From Monocercomonoides exilis (lineage: Eukaryota > Preaxostyla > Oxymonadida > Polymastigidae): a stretch of 64,000 bases of DNA. The translations under genes were made by a program, and so were the position numbers. The DNA lies in contig LSRY02000001.1 in the NCBI GenBank assembly GCA_001643675.2, forward strand, positions 2,153,501 through 2,217,500. Reading direction: 5' to 3'. Below, one piece after another: positions 49,587-61,789 of this stretch (the stretch's first letter is position 1; every line of letters begins with the position of its first letter). The notes below the pieces were generated by a model, which saw only the letters and a list, made by a program, of their open reading frames with translations, searched no databases and was not told the DNA's origin.

Positions 49587-50386
49587 GGACTTATTGGCTG
49601 AAATGAGATATATCACCATCACCAATGAAACAATGCATTGCAAACAGAGATGAATGAGAAAGGGTGAGCGTTAAAATAGAGACAGCAGAAATGGAAGAAA
49701 TCTAATAATTCAGCAAGAAGGTTTGCTTCACAAGCGCTGAAAATATTTTTTTTTCAACAGTTTGAATAGACAAATCAGCAGATAGACATGCGTATCAGTT
49801 AAGAACATTCTGCGACATTTCAAAATTCATGACTCTTCTTTCTTTCTTCTCTCTTTCTTTGAAGCTGCTTTTGCTCAATTGGCAGATGCTTGGGCATGCT
49901 TCAAACATATTTCATTTTGATATCCTTTCCATTTGCTTCTGATTACTTTTTCGTTTTACCAGAACAATTGAAGCTATTCATTTTAATTGTCGTTTATTCT
50001 TTTTTTTTAATTTTTATTTGATAATGTAAATAATCAAAGAAAATCTCAATTCAAATCATCTTCTTTTCTTCATTTTATCATTTGCCAATGTGACCAAAAG
50101 TTCACTTTGGATTTTTGATAATGAAATGAGTATTTACGTGATTTGAAGTTGAGAAAATCATAGAGAACAAAGTGAAGGAGGCTGTGAAAATGATCTGTCT
50201 ACGATGTTGAGGGAGAAGTGAGGATGAGCTTGATGTTTTCAAAGAATGCAACAATTCTAACTGCCTCTGAGGCAAATTGGCTTTTCAATGGATTTTAGTA
50301 GTGTTTGCTGTGAAAATAAGGAAAGAGTTTCATTTCCAGCCTCGGAACCTCTGCCTCAGTTTAATTCCTGCCCAGATGCTGCTCAA
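49587..50386. other. intergenic
   Basis: No gene or repeat recognised; moderately AT-rich. Confidence 0.45.
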
Positions 50387-51040
50387 TCACCTCTGATCTT
50401 CTTCATTTTCTTCGCCAATCATCTGCTCGCTTAAATTTCCTCTTTTTGAAATCTTTTCCACTTTTCTTTTTCTTCTTCTTCCCTTCTCTCTTCTTTTTTT
50501 TTCTTTGCTTCTCTGCTTTTCAACTTTTTCCTCCACCTCTTCTCGCTCCTTCAGCGCCGCCAGTGCAATTGCTTCAGTCAACAGAACCGCATCCTCCATC
50601 CTCAGCCCCGCCGCCGACAGCCCCTTCTCCACAATCTCTCCCACTTCACACACTTCAACCCTTCACCCCATCACTTCATCATCCAACTTCACCACCACGC
50701 GCTTGCTCTACGTCGTAGTGTTCACCAACGCTGTTAGCGAAGGAAGAAGCTGAAACAACCGAACTGAAAGCATAACCAAAAGTGCAACAATACAGGCGCA
50801 AGTAGCATCCCCATACATCATCGCCCGCAGCGCCACAACATATCCCGCAGCTTCTGCAGCACCCGCGTTGACAGCTGCAGCAGCAGCAATAGCAGCATGT
50901 CCCGCGCATACACCCCAGCTGCCTCAGATACAATAATCCGCAGCCGCCACTCGACGTTGTCCATTTCTGCTGCTGATGTGAATAATGCTGCCACCGCCGA
51001 CGCATCAGAAAAGTCAATCACAATCATCGATAATGATGGC
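50387..51040 (-). pseudogene. GC-rich decayed coding patch
   Basis: About 500 bases (50,530-51,030) are conspicuously GC-rich and encode protein-like sequence on the minus strand in changing frames: an AEMDNVEWRLRIIVSEAAGV part, an Ala-rich part (NAGAAEAAGYVVALRAMMYG), then KRVVVKLDDEVM, and after an in-frame TGA, EVGEIVEKGLSAAGLRMEDA followed by a Lys/Glu/Arg tail. Composition resembles the GC-rich coding of eIF2A and PSMD13 exon 4. I do not recognise the family. With frame changes and an internal TGA it is probably a relic. Confidence 0.4.
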
Positions 51041-51130
51041 TACTTATTCTCTGAAGATTTCTTCTCTTCACTTCTTCCTCTACGGAATGGTGAAGCTGAT
51101 CGGCTTACTGCTCCAATTTAAAAAAGTGAA

Positions 51131-51269
51131 AGAAGGAGAAGAAGACGAAGATGAAGAAGAAGAAGAAGACGAAGAAGAAGAAGAAGAAGAATGAGAAGGG
51201 GAAGAATAAGTTAAATTAGAAGAAGCAGAAGAGGAGGAGGAGGAGGAAGAAGAAGAAGAAGAAGAAGAA

Positions 51270-51308
<39 letters not shown>

Positions 51309-51460
51309 GATGAAGAAGAAGAAGAGGAACAGAGGAAGAAGATAAAAAAGAAGAAGAAGAAGAAGAAAAGAAGAAGAAGAAGAAGAAGAAGAAGAAGAAG
51401 AAGAAGAAGAAGAAGAAGAAGAAGAAGAAGAAGAAGAAGAAGAAGAAGAAGAAGAAGAGA
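51131..51460. repeat. GAA / GAT trinucleotide repeat tract
   Basis: Purine-rich: imperfect GAA units, a (GAT)n block at about 51270-51305, then almost perfect (GAA)n to about 51460. The repetitive Glu frame through it is not evidence of a gene. Confidence 0.9.
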
Positions 51461-51940
51461 ATGATAATGATTATGATATGGAAAAGAAAAAGAAAGATAT
51501 TTTCTGACTATATTGCTGTTGTTTTGAAATGAAAAAATGCCAAAATGTTTTTTGTTTCATCTTTTTCAATTCAATTTTCCCTCTCTTTTCATTTTTCATC
51601 ATTTCCATTCATCTTTTCCCTTCTTTCTTCGTCTTTCACAGAACAGTCTTTTCACTCATTCTCTCTTTTCCCCAATTAAATTCTATCCCTCTTCGCTCTG
51701 ATCATCTGATGAAATACTTTTTCTTTCTCATCTTTCTTCTTCTTCCAATTACTCTTCCCTTCTTCTGCTTATATCCTCAAAATTTCACTTTTTAAGACTT
51801 TAGAACCAAATCCGGAGAATTAGCAGCATCGGAGTAATTTCCCTTTTCGATTGATTTTCCCAGCTTTTGTTTTATCTTTCTGCTTCTTCTTCTTTCCATA
51901 AATATTTTCCTTTTATTCCATGAAAATTCCCCCTTTCGGC

Positions 51941-52590
51941 TCATCTTTTGGGAAGTTTGCCGGAATTATTAATCCAAACATTTTCTTCATCTGATAAGTC
52001 TTCTTCTTCTCTCTTTCTTTCTTTCTCTTCTCTCTCTTTCTCCAATAAAAAATAGCTTACTTCTTTCTCTGTGCTTTCTTTCCTCATAATGAGGAACATC
52101 TTTTCTTCTTTCATTTCATTCATCAGAAAATATCCAATTCTTCTTTCAAAAATAGCTTATTTCCTCTTTCTCTCTTCTCTTTTCTTCTTCTTCGTCTTCT
52201 TCGTCTTCTTCTTCAAATCCACTTTTCTTGTTCACAACCATTTTTCCCTTGTTTTCTTGTCCATCGCTGAATCTTCCCTCCTTTTTCTCTTCTCTTTTTG
52301 GAAGCACTCCAATTCCAACTTAAATTCTGTGATTTCGCCAAAATTGTGAATCTTTCCATAAAAGCATCAAAATGGCTGTTTCCATCAAACAATTCTTTGA
52401 AATAACGATGACTGAGAAGAAGATGATGAGTTAACCGATGATGAAGCATGCATAACAGATGGCTGAAGTCACAAATGTTATTGTTGAATGCAACCCAAAC
52501 AAGAATAATCTCAAAATTTCTGAATCTTTCGCGAAATGAAAAGAAGATTTCTTTCCATAGCATTCCTGTTCGTAACCAATATGTATTCAT
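51941..52590 (-). CDS. unrecognised protein with charged coiled-coil tail
   Basis: The upstream frame (52590-52213) encodes a helical segment with FNNNICDFSHLLCMLHHRLT and HYFKELFDGN-like text, then a Lys-rich part; after a frame change near 52,215 a Glu/Lys/Arg-rich coiled coil continues through TAA (near 52,155) to TGA at 51941. Composition and continuity across TAA favour real coding, but no start, family or splice structure is certain. Confidence 0.35.
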
Positions 52591-53645
52591 TAAAAAAAGA
52601 CCTTTAAAGAAACATGAAAGAAATAAAAAAAGTCAAACCATTTTTTTTTTTGTCTTGAAATATTATCCTATCTCCAACGGATTGGTAATTATCAGCCCAG
52701 CTGGTTTTCTTGTTCTCCAAAATTGCCTCTCACCACATAAAAAAACAGACAACTGGGCAACAAATGGTTGGTAAAGAACATCATCGAAAGCAGAAAATCC
52801 TTTATGAAGCAGGCAATGATTTCATATGAAAACACACATTCTCCAAATAAACAAGAAATCAACTCTTTTTCAAAGACTTATTAAACGCCATTTCTTTGTT
52901 GATAGTTTTCCAAAGGGTTTCGCGTAAATGGCAATGCGTTTGTTGTAAAGGCCTGATGAGTGTTTCGCTCTGCTCGCTTCCTTCATTGTTCAATCCCCCA
53001 ATTCCCTTTCCTTTTCCACAAAATAAATCCTGCGCAAAAGATGTGCCAAGTAAACAACGTTTCCCTCGAAATGAGCAAGCGGTTCAATTCAATCCTTCAA
53101 AAATATTCTTATCGCTTTTTCTGCATCTTGCTTGAGTTATTTTTCATTCAAAGTATCACAGTCGATGTTGCACTGTATGTTTTGTGATTCACAACCAAGT
53201 TTTAATTTCGTGCAATTTCTCCTAACCAATTCACTTTTCGCAAGAAATCGATGTAAAAAGTCACTCGCTCATCCATCTGTAGGCAAAATTCATGCTCTTC
53301 TGCAATGCTATAACTCGCATCGGTGCATCTGTAGTCGTGTTCTCAAGCAGCTCAAACATGCTCTGGCTGCAGTTAATAATTTATCAAAAATCTTCACTGA
53401 TAAAATTAAAGGTTGCTCACCCATATTTCTTTGCTAAAAATAGATTATTTTGTTTCATTGATTTACTTGCATTGAGGCAAATGACATCGAAGTCACATGA
53501 AAATGTGTGGATTTCAGCGTTATTTGATATTTGATTTGGTGCTTTTAATTCTTTTAATTTGAACAAAACACGAATATTTCGAAAATGAATTTATTTGTTG
53601 TTTTTGATTCATTTTGTGATTTCACAGCCAACTTCAGCGAAACAA
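52591..53645. other. intergenic
   Basis: No supported gene. Short plus-strand frames (52,896-53,437) do not look protein-like. Confidence 0.4.
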
Positions 53646-55034
53646 ATGTTTCTTGGTATGCAAATTTTTATAAGAAATGAATGCTTTTCATTCTTTGGAT
53701 TTTTCAATTTTATAGAGAAACTTTCACAGATGGAACAATGCACCGATGCTGAGCAGAAACAGAAAATCGAAGAAATGAATACGTTTATGGATGAAATGGA
53801 GGAAGAAGAATTTGAATCTGTTTTTAAGAGAGAATTGTTCAATGAAATTGATCAAATGATTGAGGAAAAGAAAATGTCAATGGAAAATGCAATTATGTTG
53901 TTGAAGAATGCAGGATTTTGCAAGGAATTGAAATGCTTTTTATTTTTTTCTTTTGATACTTCATTATTGAGCAAAAGATTGGAAAAAATAATTAATGATG
54001 AAAATGAGAAAAAAGAAGAAAAGAATGAAAGGCTTTTGACTGATCTCTGTGAGTGTTACCTTTTATTACATGAAGAATTTAAGTACCCTCCAAAAACCAT
54101 GACAAAAATTTGTGTTCCCTGCCTTTTGAAAGTGGCATCAAACAAGGATGAAAGCGAAAAAAAACAAAAAGAAGTGGAAATGGCATTGTTTGCATTGAGT
54201 ACTGTTATATACCGAGCATGAATATTATTTTTTCATTTTTTCATTTTTTCATTTTTTCATTTTTTTTCCCCTGTTTTTTATTAGGGAAAAGGAAAAATTG
54301 TGTATTTGAATGAAATCAAAGAAATCATCAAATTTAATCAGAAACATAGCAATCTGACAAGACTTGCATATTGGTCAGTTTGGAAGCTTTTGTTTAGAAT
54401 GTTTTCCTTGGGCATCAACATGGAAGGAATGATTGCGAAAGAACTTCATTTCGCAAGAGAAGCTAAAAGAGAGTTGGAAGAGCTGACAAAGTGTGTGAAA
54501 TGGACAAGAAAAGAAGAAGAGGAAAAAGGAAAAGAAGTGAAGGAAGTGTTAATTATCAGGCGATGGATTCGTTCAATTAATGATTGGCTATTCCGGTCCA
54601 AATTATGGAATGAAGAATCTGTTCTGCTTGTTGAAGGAATTGCGCTATTGTTTTATGCCGCGAAAAATAATTGCAGAGATTTTTGCGATCATTGCATTTT
54701 TTCATTAAGAGACGCAGTACATAGAAGAGCTATGATGATTGAAGACTTATTGAAAGGGGGATCCATTGATGTTTTTCTGGCGGAGATTCAGCAACAAACA
54801 TTAAAAGACGATTTGACTAGGTGTTATTTGGATTTCTTTTTGGAGATTTCAGAAAAATTGGAAAGAATGAGGGGAAAAGACAGAGAAGAAATGAAAAGAA
54901 AGATATTTGAAAAGATGGAAGAAGAAGGATATGAAGATGCAATCACAAGTTTTAATGTTATAATTCCATTTTTGAAAACCAATTCTTATTATTTTCTTCC
55001 TAAATATTACGGAGATTATTTAATAAACATATGA
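53646..55034 (+). CDS. Preaxostyla-type conserved helical protein, copy 1
   Basis: Three exons: 53646-53655 (ATG TTT CTT G), 53716-54215 and 54285-55034, phases 1 and 0. Predicted 419 residues, all helical and charged. Landmarks: MEEEEFESVFKRELFNEIDQ, IEEKKMSMENAIMLLKNAGF, LTDLCECYLLLHEE, QKEVEMALFALS, YLNEIKEII, LLKGGSIDVFLAEIQQ, FEKMEEEGYEDAI. I recall this architecture as a large lineage-specific family in Monocercomonoides-type oxymonads; its function is unknown. Exon placement is supported by copy 2, which splits at the same residues. The second intron begins with GC (gcatga) where copy 2 has GT (gtatga), so it is a GC-AG intron or a sequence change. The stop is TGA. No signal peptide or membrane span. 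Confidence 0.75.
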
Positions 55035-56089
55035 ACTTTGAGAGTTTTTCTTTTCCTTGTTTTTTTGAGAGGAAGATTTTAAAATGGGGTTCGTTGTGGT
55101 TTTGCTTCATTTCAAATCTTAATTTCCAACAATACAAACAGAAAAATATATCTGAAGAAAATATTTTCTATTTTTAATTTTTTATGATTTGAATTTGAAA
55201 AAAGAATGTTCAAAAAAGAATACTGAAACATGGAAACTGGGAATTCAAATGAAAAAAAAAGAAAAAAGAATCTTTTGGAGAATGTGTGCGAATAACTGAG
55301 GAAACAGAGTATTTTCTTTATTCGAATGATATTCATTCACATCATTTCCAGAAGCCAACATTTCCAAATCAAAAATTTCCCTTTCAGAAATACTGATTGT
55401 TCGCCAATTGTATCACACCAAATTATCATTAATGGCAAAAAAAGTAAATATCTGCTCTCAATAACCCTATCTCCATTTGTCATTTCCAATATTCTTTTGT
55501 GACAGTTTCCTTCTCCATTTCAAATCATTTGCCTTTCTCTCATTTCCTTTTAACTCTTCTGCAACTCACAAAAGAGTTGCAACATTGTGAAATCTGTCGC
55601 ATTCCTTCGCTTCAATCGTCCATTCCAAAATTAAAATTATTCCAATATATCTTCTTTTTTCTTCTGCACTTCGTTCAACAGCCAAATAATAAAATGTCAG
55701 AATCATCCTCCTTTTTTGATTGGGTGTCAATATCATATCCATTCAATTGCCTAATTGTTTTCGCTGCTTCTTCTTGACAGATGAGAAAATTAGCTTTGTG
55801 TTTGTGATAGTAATAGTAGAAAAAACTTGTGGAAGAATTCATGAAGAGTTGAATGTAATGAATGAAACAACGTTTCCTTTGAATCAGTGAAGAAGATGCA
55901 AATGAAGAAGAGAAGAAGAAGAATTCGAATAAATAAATAAATGATTGAAGTTAACAAATTGAGGTAATACTCTTGGTGGAATTGTTGTAAAAAGCAACAA
56001 CAAATAAAATTGATTGAAATTCAGCAAAATCAAACGTTGTTCTTCTTCTTCTTCCATTTTTGTGTGTTCTTCTCAGAAACAGCGCCTTC
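55035..56089. other. intergenic
   Basis: No gene supported; AT-rich. The last 90 bases belong to the inverted duplication shared with 46.6 kb. Confidence 0.4.
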
Positions 56090-56560
56090 TCAATCTTTCA
56101 CGCATTCAACTTGATTTTTCCTTTTCACCTTCAAAAATACATGAAAGATTTGGAAATCATTCTTTTCATTCAAAGTCTTCCGCTTTTCCTTCACTTCTTT
56201 CTCAAAAATAATCTTTCTTCCAAAATTACTCTTCGCAAAAACCCAATGCAATGCATCTTCATAATATCTTTAATTTTTGTCTATTTTCTTCTTTGCCTTC
56301 TCCTTCTCCTCTTTTCTTCTTCTTCCACCTTTCCCAGTCACTCTGATATAGAAAGCCTTCTCAGCTCTTGGACATTTTTGATCAAAAAGAAAAATCCACT
56401 TCTTCTGAGTTGTTTTTTTGATAACATCTTTCACACTATCATCGGCAAACTTTTTCCTGTCAATGCTCAATTTCCCAATCTCCTTTCTCTGCTTCACTTG
56501 TTTTTCTTTGATCCCAATTTCTCCATTCTCCTTCGTTATTTATTTTAAATTGAACAGAAC
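56090..56560 (-). CDS. small Lys-rich protein, unrecognised
   Basis: Minus-strand frame of about 150 codons ending in TGA at 56090 and passing TAA at 56270 (read as Gln) without loss of character. N-terminal part: EIGKLSIDRKKFADDSVKDV and KKWIFLFDQKCPRAEKAFYI; then a Lys/Arg/Glu linker; then YYEDALHWVFAKSNFGRKII and a basic end. The start is uncertain (no clear Met; perhaps an upstream exon). Its 3' half is duplicated in inverted orientation at 46.35-46.68 kb, and that copy has Ser where this one has the TAA codon, so the frame is conserved between copies. Function unknown. Confidence 0.5.
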
Positions 56561-57162
56561 AGATAAGATAAATCCCTCACACTTTCTATCTTTCGATTCA
56601 AAAACCTTCCAAAATTACGCAATTTGAATACGCAGCAAGATTCTAATCCCACCAGTTGACTGTTTTGACAAAAATCGCTGATCGTCAGAAGATCTTCAAT
56701 CTTCTCCATCGTGGAAGATACAAACGCTCAATAATCATTCATTGTAATATGTCATACAGAACAAGATTTAAAAGATTGAATTGCAACGAAGAGATGCCTT
56801 TCATCTTCTCTTTCTCTATCCCCACCTTCCTCATTAGCAAAAAGAATAAAGATGAATGCGCGTTGACTTGTGTGCAGATAACGGATGCTGTGAACGTGCT
56901 TCATTTGCTCCTCCATCTCTTTGATCTATTCTTTATGCATTCAGAGATTTGTAGGACTGACATTTCCTCTCCTGTTCACTTATTTGACAAAGGCAAAATT
57001 AATTCCTTTTCATGAAAGTTCATTAACAGCTGAGCTAACGAGACAAGGAAGCTAATTGAAATGGAAGAAAATGAGGGAAAAGAAATAAAGATTGAAATGA
57101 AGTTAAACTTAGAAAAATTGACTTCTAAAAGTTAGAACTGAATCAATATTATAATTATCAAT
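56561..57162. other. no supported gene
   Basis: A 119-codon plus-strand frame (56,656-57,015) exists but is not convincing as protein. Confidence 0.3.
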
Positions 57163-57618
57163 ATGAAAAATAGATGTTTAGCATGTTCCTTGATGGAGAA
57201 AATGGAATCAAAGGCGATGCGGTTGAAGAATATGTTATTGATTGCCATATCTGGCAAATGCCATAAAGATTTCAAATTGAATGAAGCTGATTGTTTAGGA
57301 ATGGCTCGACATATGGAGAGACAGATGATGAAAAAGATGAAGAACCAATCTTTTTAGCACTCAATGCTTTCAATGAATGGAATTTGTCTTCATCATCAAA
57401 TGTCCTAAAAGGAACGAGGTTCAGAGACATAAAAAAACAAAAACAGTGAACAGTCACAAATGAAAGATTGTGATAATGATAATGAAAGCATTCAAAAATA
57501 ATTTCATTCAAAATCGCGTTTTGCTTGCAAAAGCATTGAAACGATCAAGGTGAAGCAGCAAATATTTTGTTTGATTTTGTTGTATCTTTCACTAATGTTT
57601 AAGAGAAGAAACAACTGA
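57163..57618 (+). CDS. possible small ORF open only if TAA/TAG are sense
   Basis: ATG to TGA, 151 codons, passing one TAG and several TAA. It starts MKNRCLACSLMEKMESKAMR and has Met/Lys-rich helical text, then Gln/Ser-rich. No family recognised; length alone is weak evidence with only one stop codon. Confidence 0.25.
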
Positions 57619-58652
57619 AGAATGTTTGACTTGTTTTGGAAATCTTTCAAAAGCAGGGACTGAAACAGAGTTGATGATATTCATTTCACGTTTCTCAACT
57701 TCATGAGAAGGCGCAACAATGCTTAGCTGTTAAAAACTCTGCAAAACACAAGTTCGCATTTCAATTAAATAACCAAAATGTCCATCAAGAAATGCTGTTC
57801 TCCAGCTCCATTGCTAATCATTGTTTCCTTGCCTTTTTTCGTTATAAATATTCTTCCCTCGATATTGCCAGCCACTTTCCTTTCCAAAAAAGCTTCTCCT
57901 TTGCCTTAGGCTCCAAAATTCTACATAGTTTTGTGCAGATTTTGTCCTTCACAGAATTCCTTCTTGCTATCTTCATTCAATAAAATATCAGCTGAATTTG
58001 TTTTCGCCTCTTGTTCCAAATAAAAATTATGAAAATCATGTATCTTCCGTAACTTCATTTATTTCCCAATGGCTGTATAACAATCAGCTCCATTCTCATC
58101 GTATTGCTCTACAAAGCGGAGATTGGCCATTTCAACAATAACTCATATTCCTGCACTTTGGAAAGGATACAGATGGAAATATCTTCACAATCAACAGAAC
58201 AATATTGATTCCATACATTACGTTTTTTGTGTTATTGATGAAATTGTTGTATTCCCCTTGGCCATCCAATCTCCAAAAGTCATCAGATTGAATTTCAAAA
58301 ATATTGCATCACCATCATTGTCTGTTATCTCCACAGGAAATTATGTTTGTAATTCTGCAAGATTAATTCATTCATTAACACTCATTTTGCTGATTGATGT
58401 TCCAGTTCAAAGAAACAATTTGATCATTGAATCCATAACAACAAACCGAATAAAGTTTAACATTTTTTTTCTTAACAATCACTTTCCAAAAGTACCAAGA
58501 CGATAAAGAATGGTGTGAACACGACATTTTTAATGATTTTCTTTGTATATAAATTATCATCGATGTCATCTTTCCAAACAAATTCTTGTTCAATGTGAAT
58601 GATCAAAATTGTGTTGTTTTCCGAATGCAATGCATTTTCAAAAATGCAGACT
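57619..58652. other. intergenic
   Basis: No supported gene; a 127-codon frame at 58,123-58,506 has no recognisable family. Confidence 0.35.
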
Positions 58653-60128
58653 ATGAGTGTCACTGAAAGATTCACAGGTTTGCATTCATTGTTGCATTTG
58701 AATTCCTTGCAATTGCATTTCTTTTTGTTTCAGAATTTTTATCGGATCTTGAAGATTGCGATGATAATGAACAGAAACAGAAAATCCATATAATGAATGA
58801 AGTTATCGATAAAATGAATAGAAAAGAATTTATATCCGTTTTTACCAAAATGATTTTCAATCAAATGAACAAAATAGTTGAAGAAAATAAAATGTCGATT
58901 GACAATACCATTCTGTTGCTGAAGCAAATTGGATATTGCAATATGATGAAAAGTTTTTGGAATTACGGTTTTGAACATTCATCGTTGAATGAAAGATTTG
59001 AGAAGATGATTATTGATGAAAATGAGAAAAAAAAGGATGAAAAGAACGAAAAGCTTCTTGTTAATCTTTGCGAATGCTATGTGATGTTGCGCTTCAACTT
59101 TATTCCAGAAGAATTACTTTCAATTTGTGTGTCTTGCATTTTGAAGGTTGCTTTGAACAAAGAGGAAAACGAGAAGGCTCAAAAAGAAGTGGAAATGGCT
59201 TTGCTGGCTTTGAGCAATATGGGATATTGTGTATGAATATTTCTATTTTTATTTTAATAAAATTTATTTTTTTTTTTTTGATACTTTTCTTATTTCTAAT
59301 AAGAGTTTGAGACAAAATCTTTTTCTCCATGAAATCAAAGAGATTATCCTGCACCACCAGGAGCATAGAAATCTGACTCGATTGGCATATCAATCTGTTT
59401 GGGATTTTTTGATAGACAGATTTTTTTAGGGACAAAAGCTTGGAAGAAGTAATTGTGGATGATTTGCATTTTGCGAGAGTGGCAAGAAGAGAGTTAGAAG
59501 AATTTTTGAAGTGTGTGAATCTGAAGAGAAATAATGAGGAAAAAGGAGAAAAAGAAGTGAAAGATGAGCTATTAATCAGAAGATGGCTTTAAAGTTTGAA
59601 GACTTATTTTGAATTGAGCAACCAATGGAATGAAGAATATATTGGACTAATCGAAGGTGTTGTTCAGGTGTTGAGATCAGCTAAGAGGATTAATAGAGAT
59701 ATTCCAAATCAATGCGTTGCTTTTTTCCATGCAGCAGTAGAAAATAGAAATGTGAAAATGAAGAATTGTTGAAAGGAGGAGCTGTTGATGTAATGATGGA
59801 GGAAATTCAGCAGTCAACGTTAGATGATATAAATGTATTTCATAGCTTACGATTCTTTTTGGAAATTTCAAGAAGAATAAAAGAAGAGAAGAAAGATGAA
59901 AGGGAAGAAGAGAAGGAAGAAGAGAAGAAAGATGAGATGGAAGAAAATGAGGATTATAAAAGGGAAAAAATGAAAAGAAAAGAAGCAAAAAGAAAAGTGC
60001 TTGAAAAGATGGAAGAAGAGGGATATGAAGATACCTTCGCAAGCTTTTTTAAAACTTTCAGATTTTTCAAAAGTTTTTATATCAGTGATATATCATTGAA
60101 TATTTCAGATTATCTTGTGAATGCTTGA
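58653..60128 (+). pseudogene. Preaxostyla-type helical protein, copy 2, frameshifted
   Basis: Same three-exon layout as copy 1: 58653-58677 (ATG AGT GTC), 58734-59230 (donor gtatga) and 59304 onward, ending TGA at 60126. Matching landmarks: LNERFEKMIIDENEKK, LLVNLCECYVMLR, QKEVEMALLALS, LHEIKEII, RRELEEF, LKGGAVDVMMEEIQQ, EKMEEEGYED. Exon 3 carries a one-base shift in a T run near 59,425 and another near 59,760. TAA at 59590 aligns with Arg in copy 1 and leaves the frame intact, so it reads as Gln. Copy 2 also has an extra Glu/Lys repeat (59,880-59,960). Either a young pseudogene or a gene with two assembly indels. Confidence 0.7.
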
Positions 60129-60805
60129 GAAAATGAAAAGGGTTGGAGCTTTGAAACTTTAAATTTACATTTTTTCATTATTTTTTTAAACAATTCGCTT
60201 ATAAAAGGATCAGAAGAGTTCACGATAGGAAACTTATTTTGATTTTCATAAATAAAAAAGGCAAGCAAAAAAAGAAAAGTTTGGATTTCTATTTTGAGGA
60301 ACTTGACAAAGAGAAGGAAGATTGAAGAGAGAATAAATGATATTAAAAATCTGTGAAATACTTCACTAAATTTGTTTTTAAGATAACTTTCACAAAAAAC
60401 AAAAATGACAAAGAATTTTCAAAATAATCAACATTCCTAAAAAAATATATGATTTCAAATATAATCACCAATATATTTGTTATTCATTTTGATAACTTTC
60501 CAAGGTACAATTCGCTGGTTTTTTGAGTATTTTCATTTTTTTTAATAAATTCTTTCAAAGAGATATGTAAATATATCACGTTTAATCAAATAGTGAATAA
60601 AATTACCAACTTGCATTGTATTGCATTCCGGTCAAATTTGATAAGCAAATAATTAAATTCGATGTAAAAAAATGCCTTGTTTCGATGAACCAAAAAATGA
60701 AACTTGTTTGACTTTTCTTTTTTTAATAGCCAATGTCAGAAATATATTTTCTTTTTTATTGACTTTGTGAAAAGTCAAAAAAAAGTTGATAAAGGAAGTG
60801 TTAAA

Positions 60806-60819
60806 TAACAAAAATAAAA

Positions 60820-60898
<79 letters not shown>

Positions 60899-60899
60899 A
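60806..60899. repeat. (AAAT)n microsatellite
   Basis: About 20 tandem tetranucleotide units, nearly perfect. Confidence 0.9.
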
Positions 60900-61354
60900 A
60901 AAACAATTTGAATAATAACAACACTCAGCACTTTCAGAACAAATACAATATGGGACAGAATTCTTTCATTTATGTAAAAGTCAGAGATTTGTTCCAAACT
61001 TTACTGCAATCGTTTGATAATTATTCTGACATTATCGTGCAATGTTAAATATTGAAATATTAAAAATCGAAAATAATCATTGAAAGATATATGTGGTACA
61101 AAATTCATAAAATAAAAAAATTTGTCCCATATTTCAATGCGACTAAGTCAAGGATACAAAAAATATTCTGAAATAATCGATATCTAATCACTCAAGCCGA
61201 AAATATACGAAAAATGTTCGCATATACAAAAAAAACCTAATACTATCACGTCGATTGTAATAAACATCAGTAATTATTTCTTTTTTGGAATATGAACATT
61301 TTTTCATATTATTTCTTTCAATTTTCCATAGCAGATAATAATTGGTCTAATAAA

Positions 61355-61560
61355 ATGGCTGATCCTTTTTGAAATCAAACTTTCATATGAATTTTAATCG
61401 ATAATTTTTTTTCAACATGATTTTTATAAAATGAACGAAAATGGTTTATTCGTATTATTCATAATGCTGTGATATTGAAAATAACTTTTTTGAAATTTCA
61501 ATGAAATTTAAATTTCGATAAAAACATAAAAAAGGTTTGGTTTCAAAGGGAATCAGCCAT
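61355..61560. mobile_element. MITE-like element, family C
   Basis: About 206 bp with ends ATGGCTGATCCTTTTTGAAA and the matching inverse TTTCAAAGGGAATCAGCCAT. No coding; no clear target duplication. Confidence 0.5.
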
Positions 61561-61789
61561 TTGTGGAATAATGTGAAACTTCTTGCTATTTCATTGAAAT
61601 TTTGTGCACTTTTCATTGCCTTTTTGGAACAAAAAATAAAAAAAAAGGGTTTATTTATTGAAATAATTGTGACGTTGAATAACATTATGTTACGATAACA
61701 ATAACATCTGTGATCAGATATGTTAATTACGTTTATTTTCAAATCTCGAAAAGGTAAATTTTGTTTTAAGCGAAACAAAAATATTATAT

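Noticed and set aside
50530-51030. Bacterial contamination as firm call
   Set aside because: The GC level resembles that of genuine housekeeping exons in this window, and I recognise no bacterial family.
51131-51460. Poly-Glu/Lys gene
   Set aside because: Pure GAA/GAT microsatellite; no non-repeat sequence on either side continues the frame convincingly.
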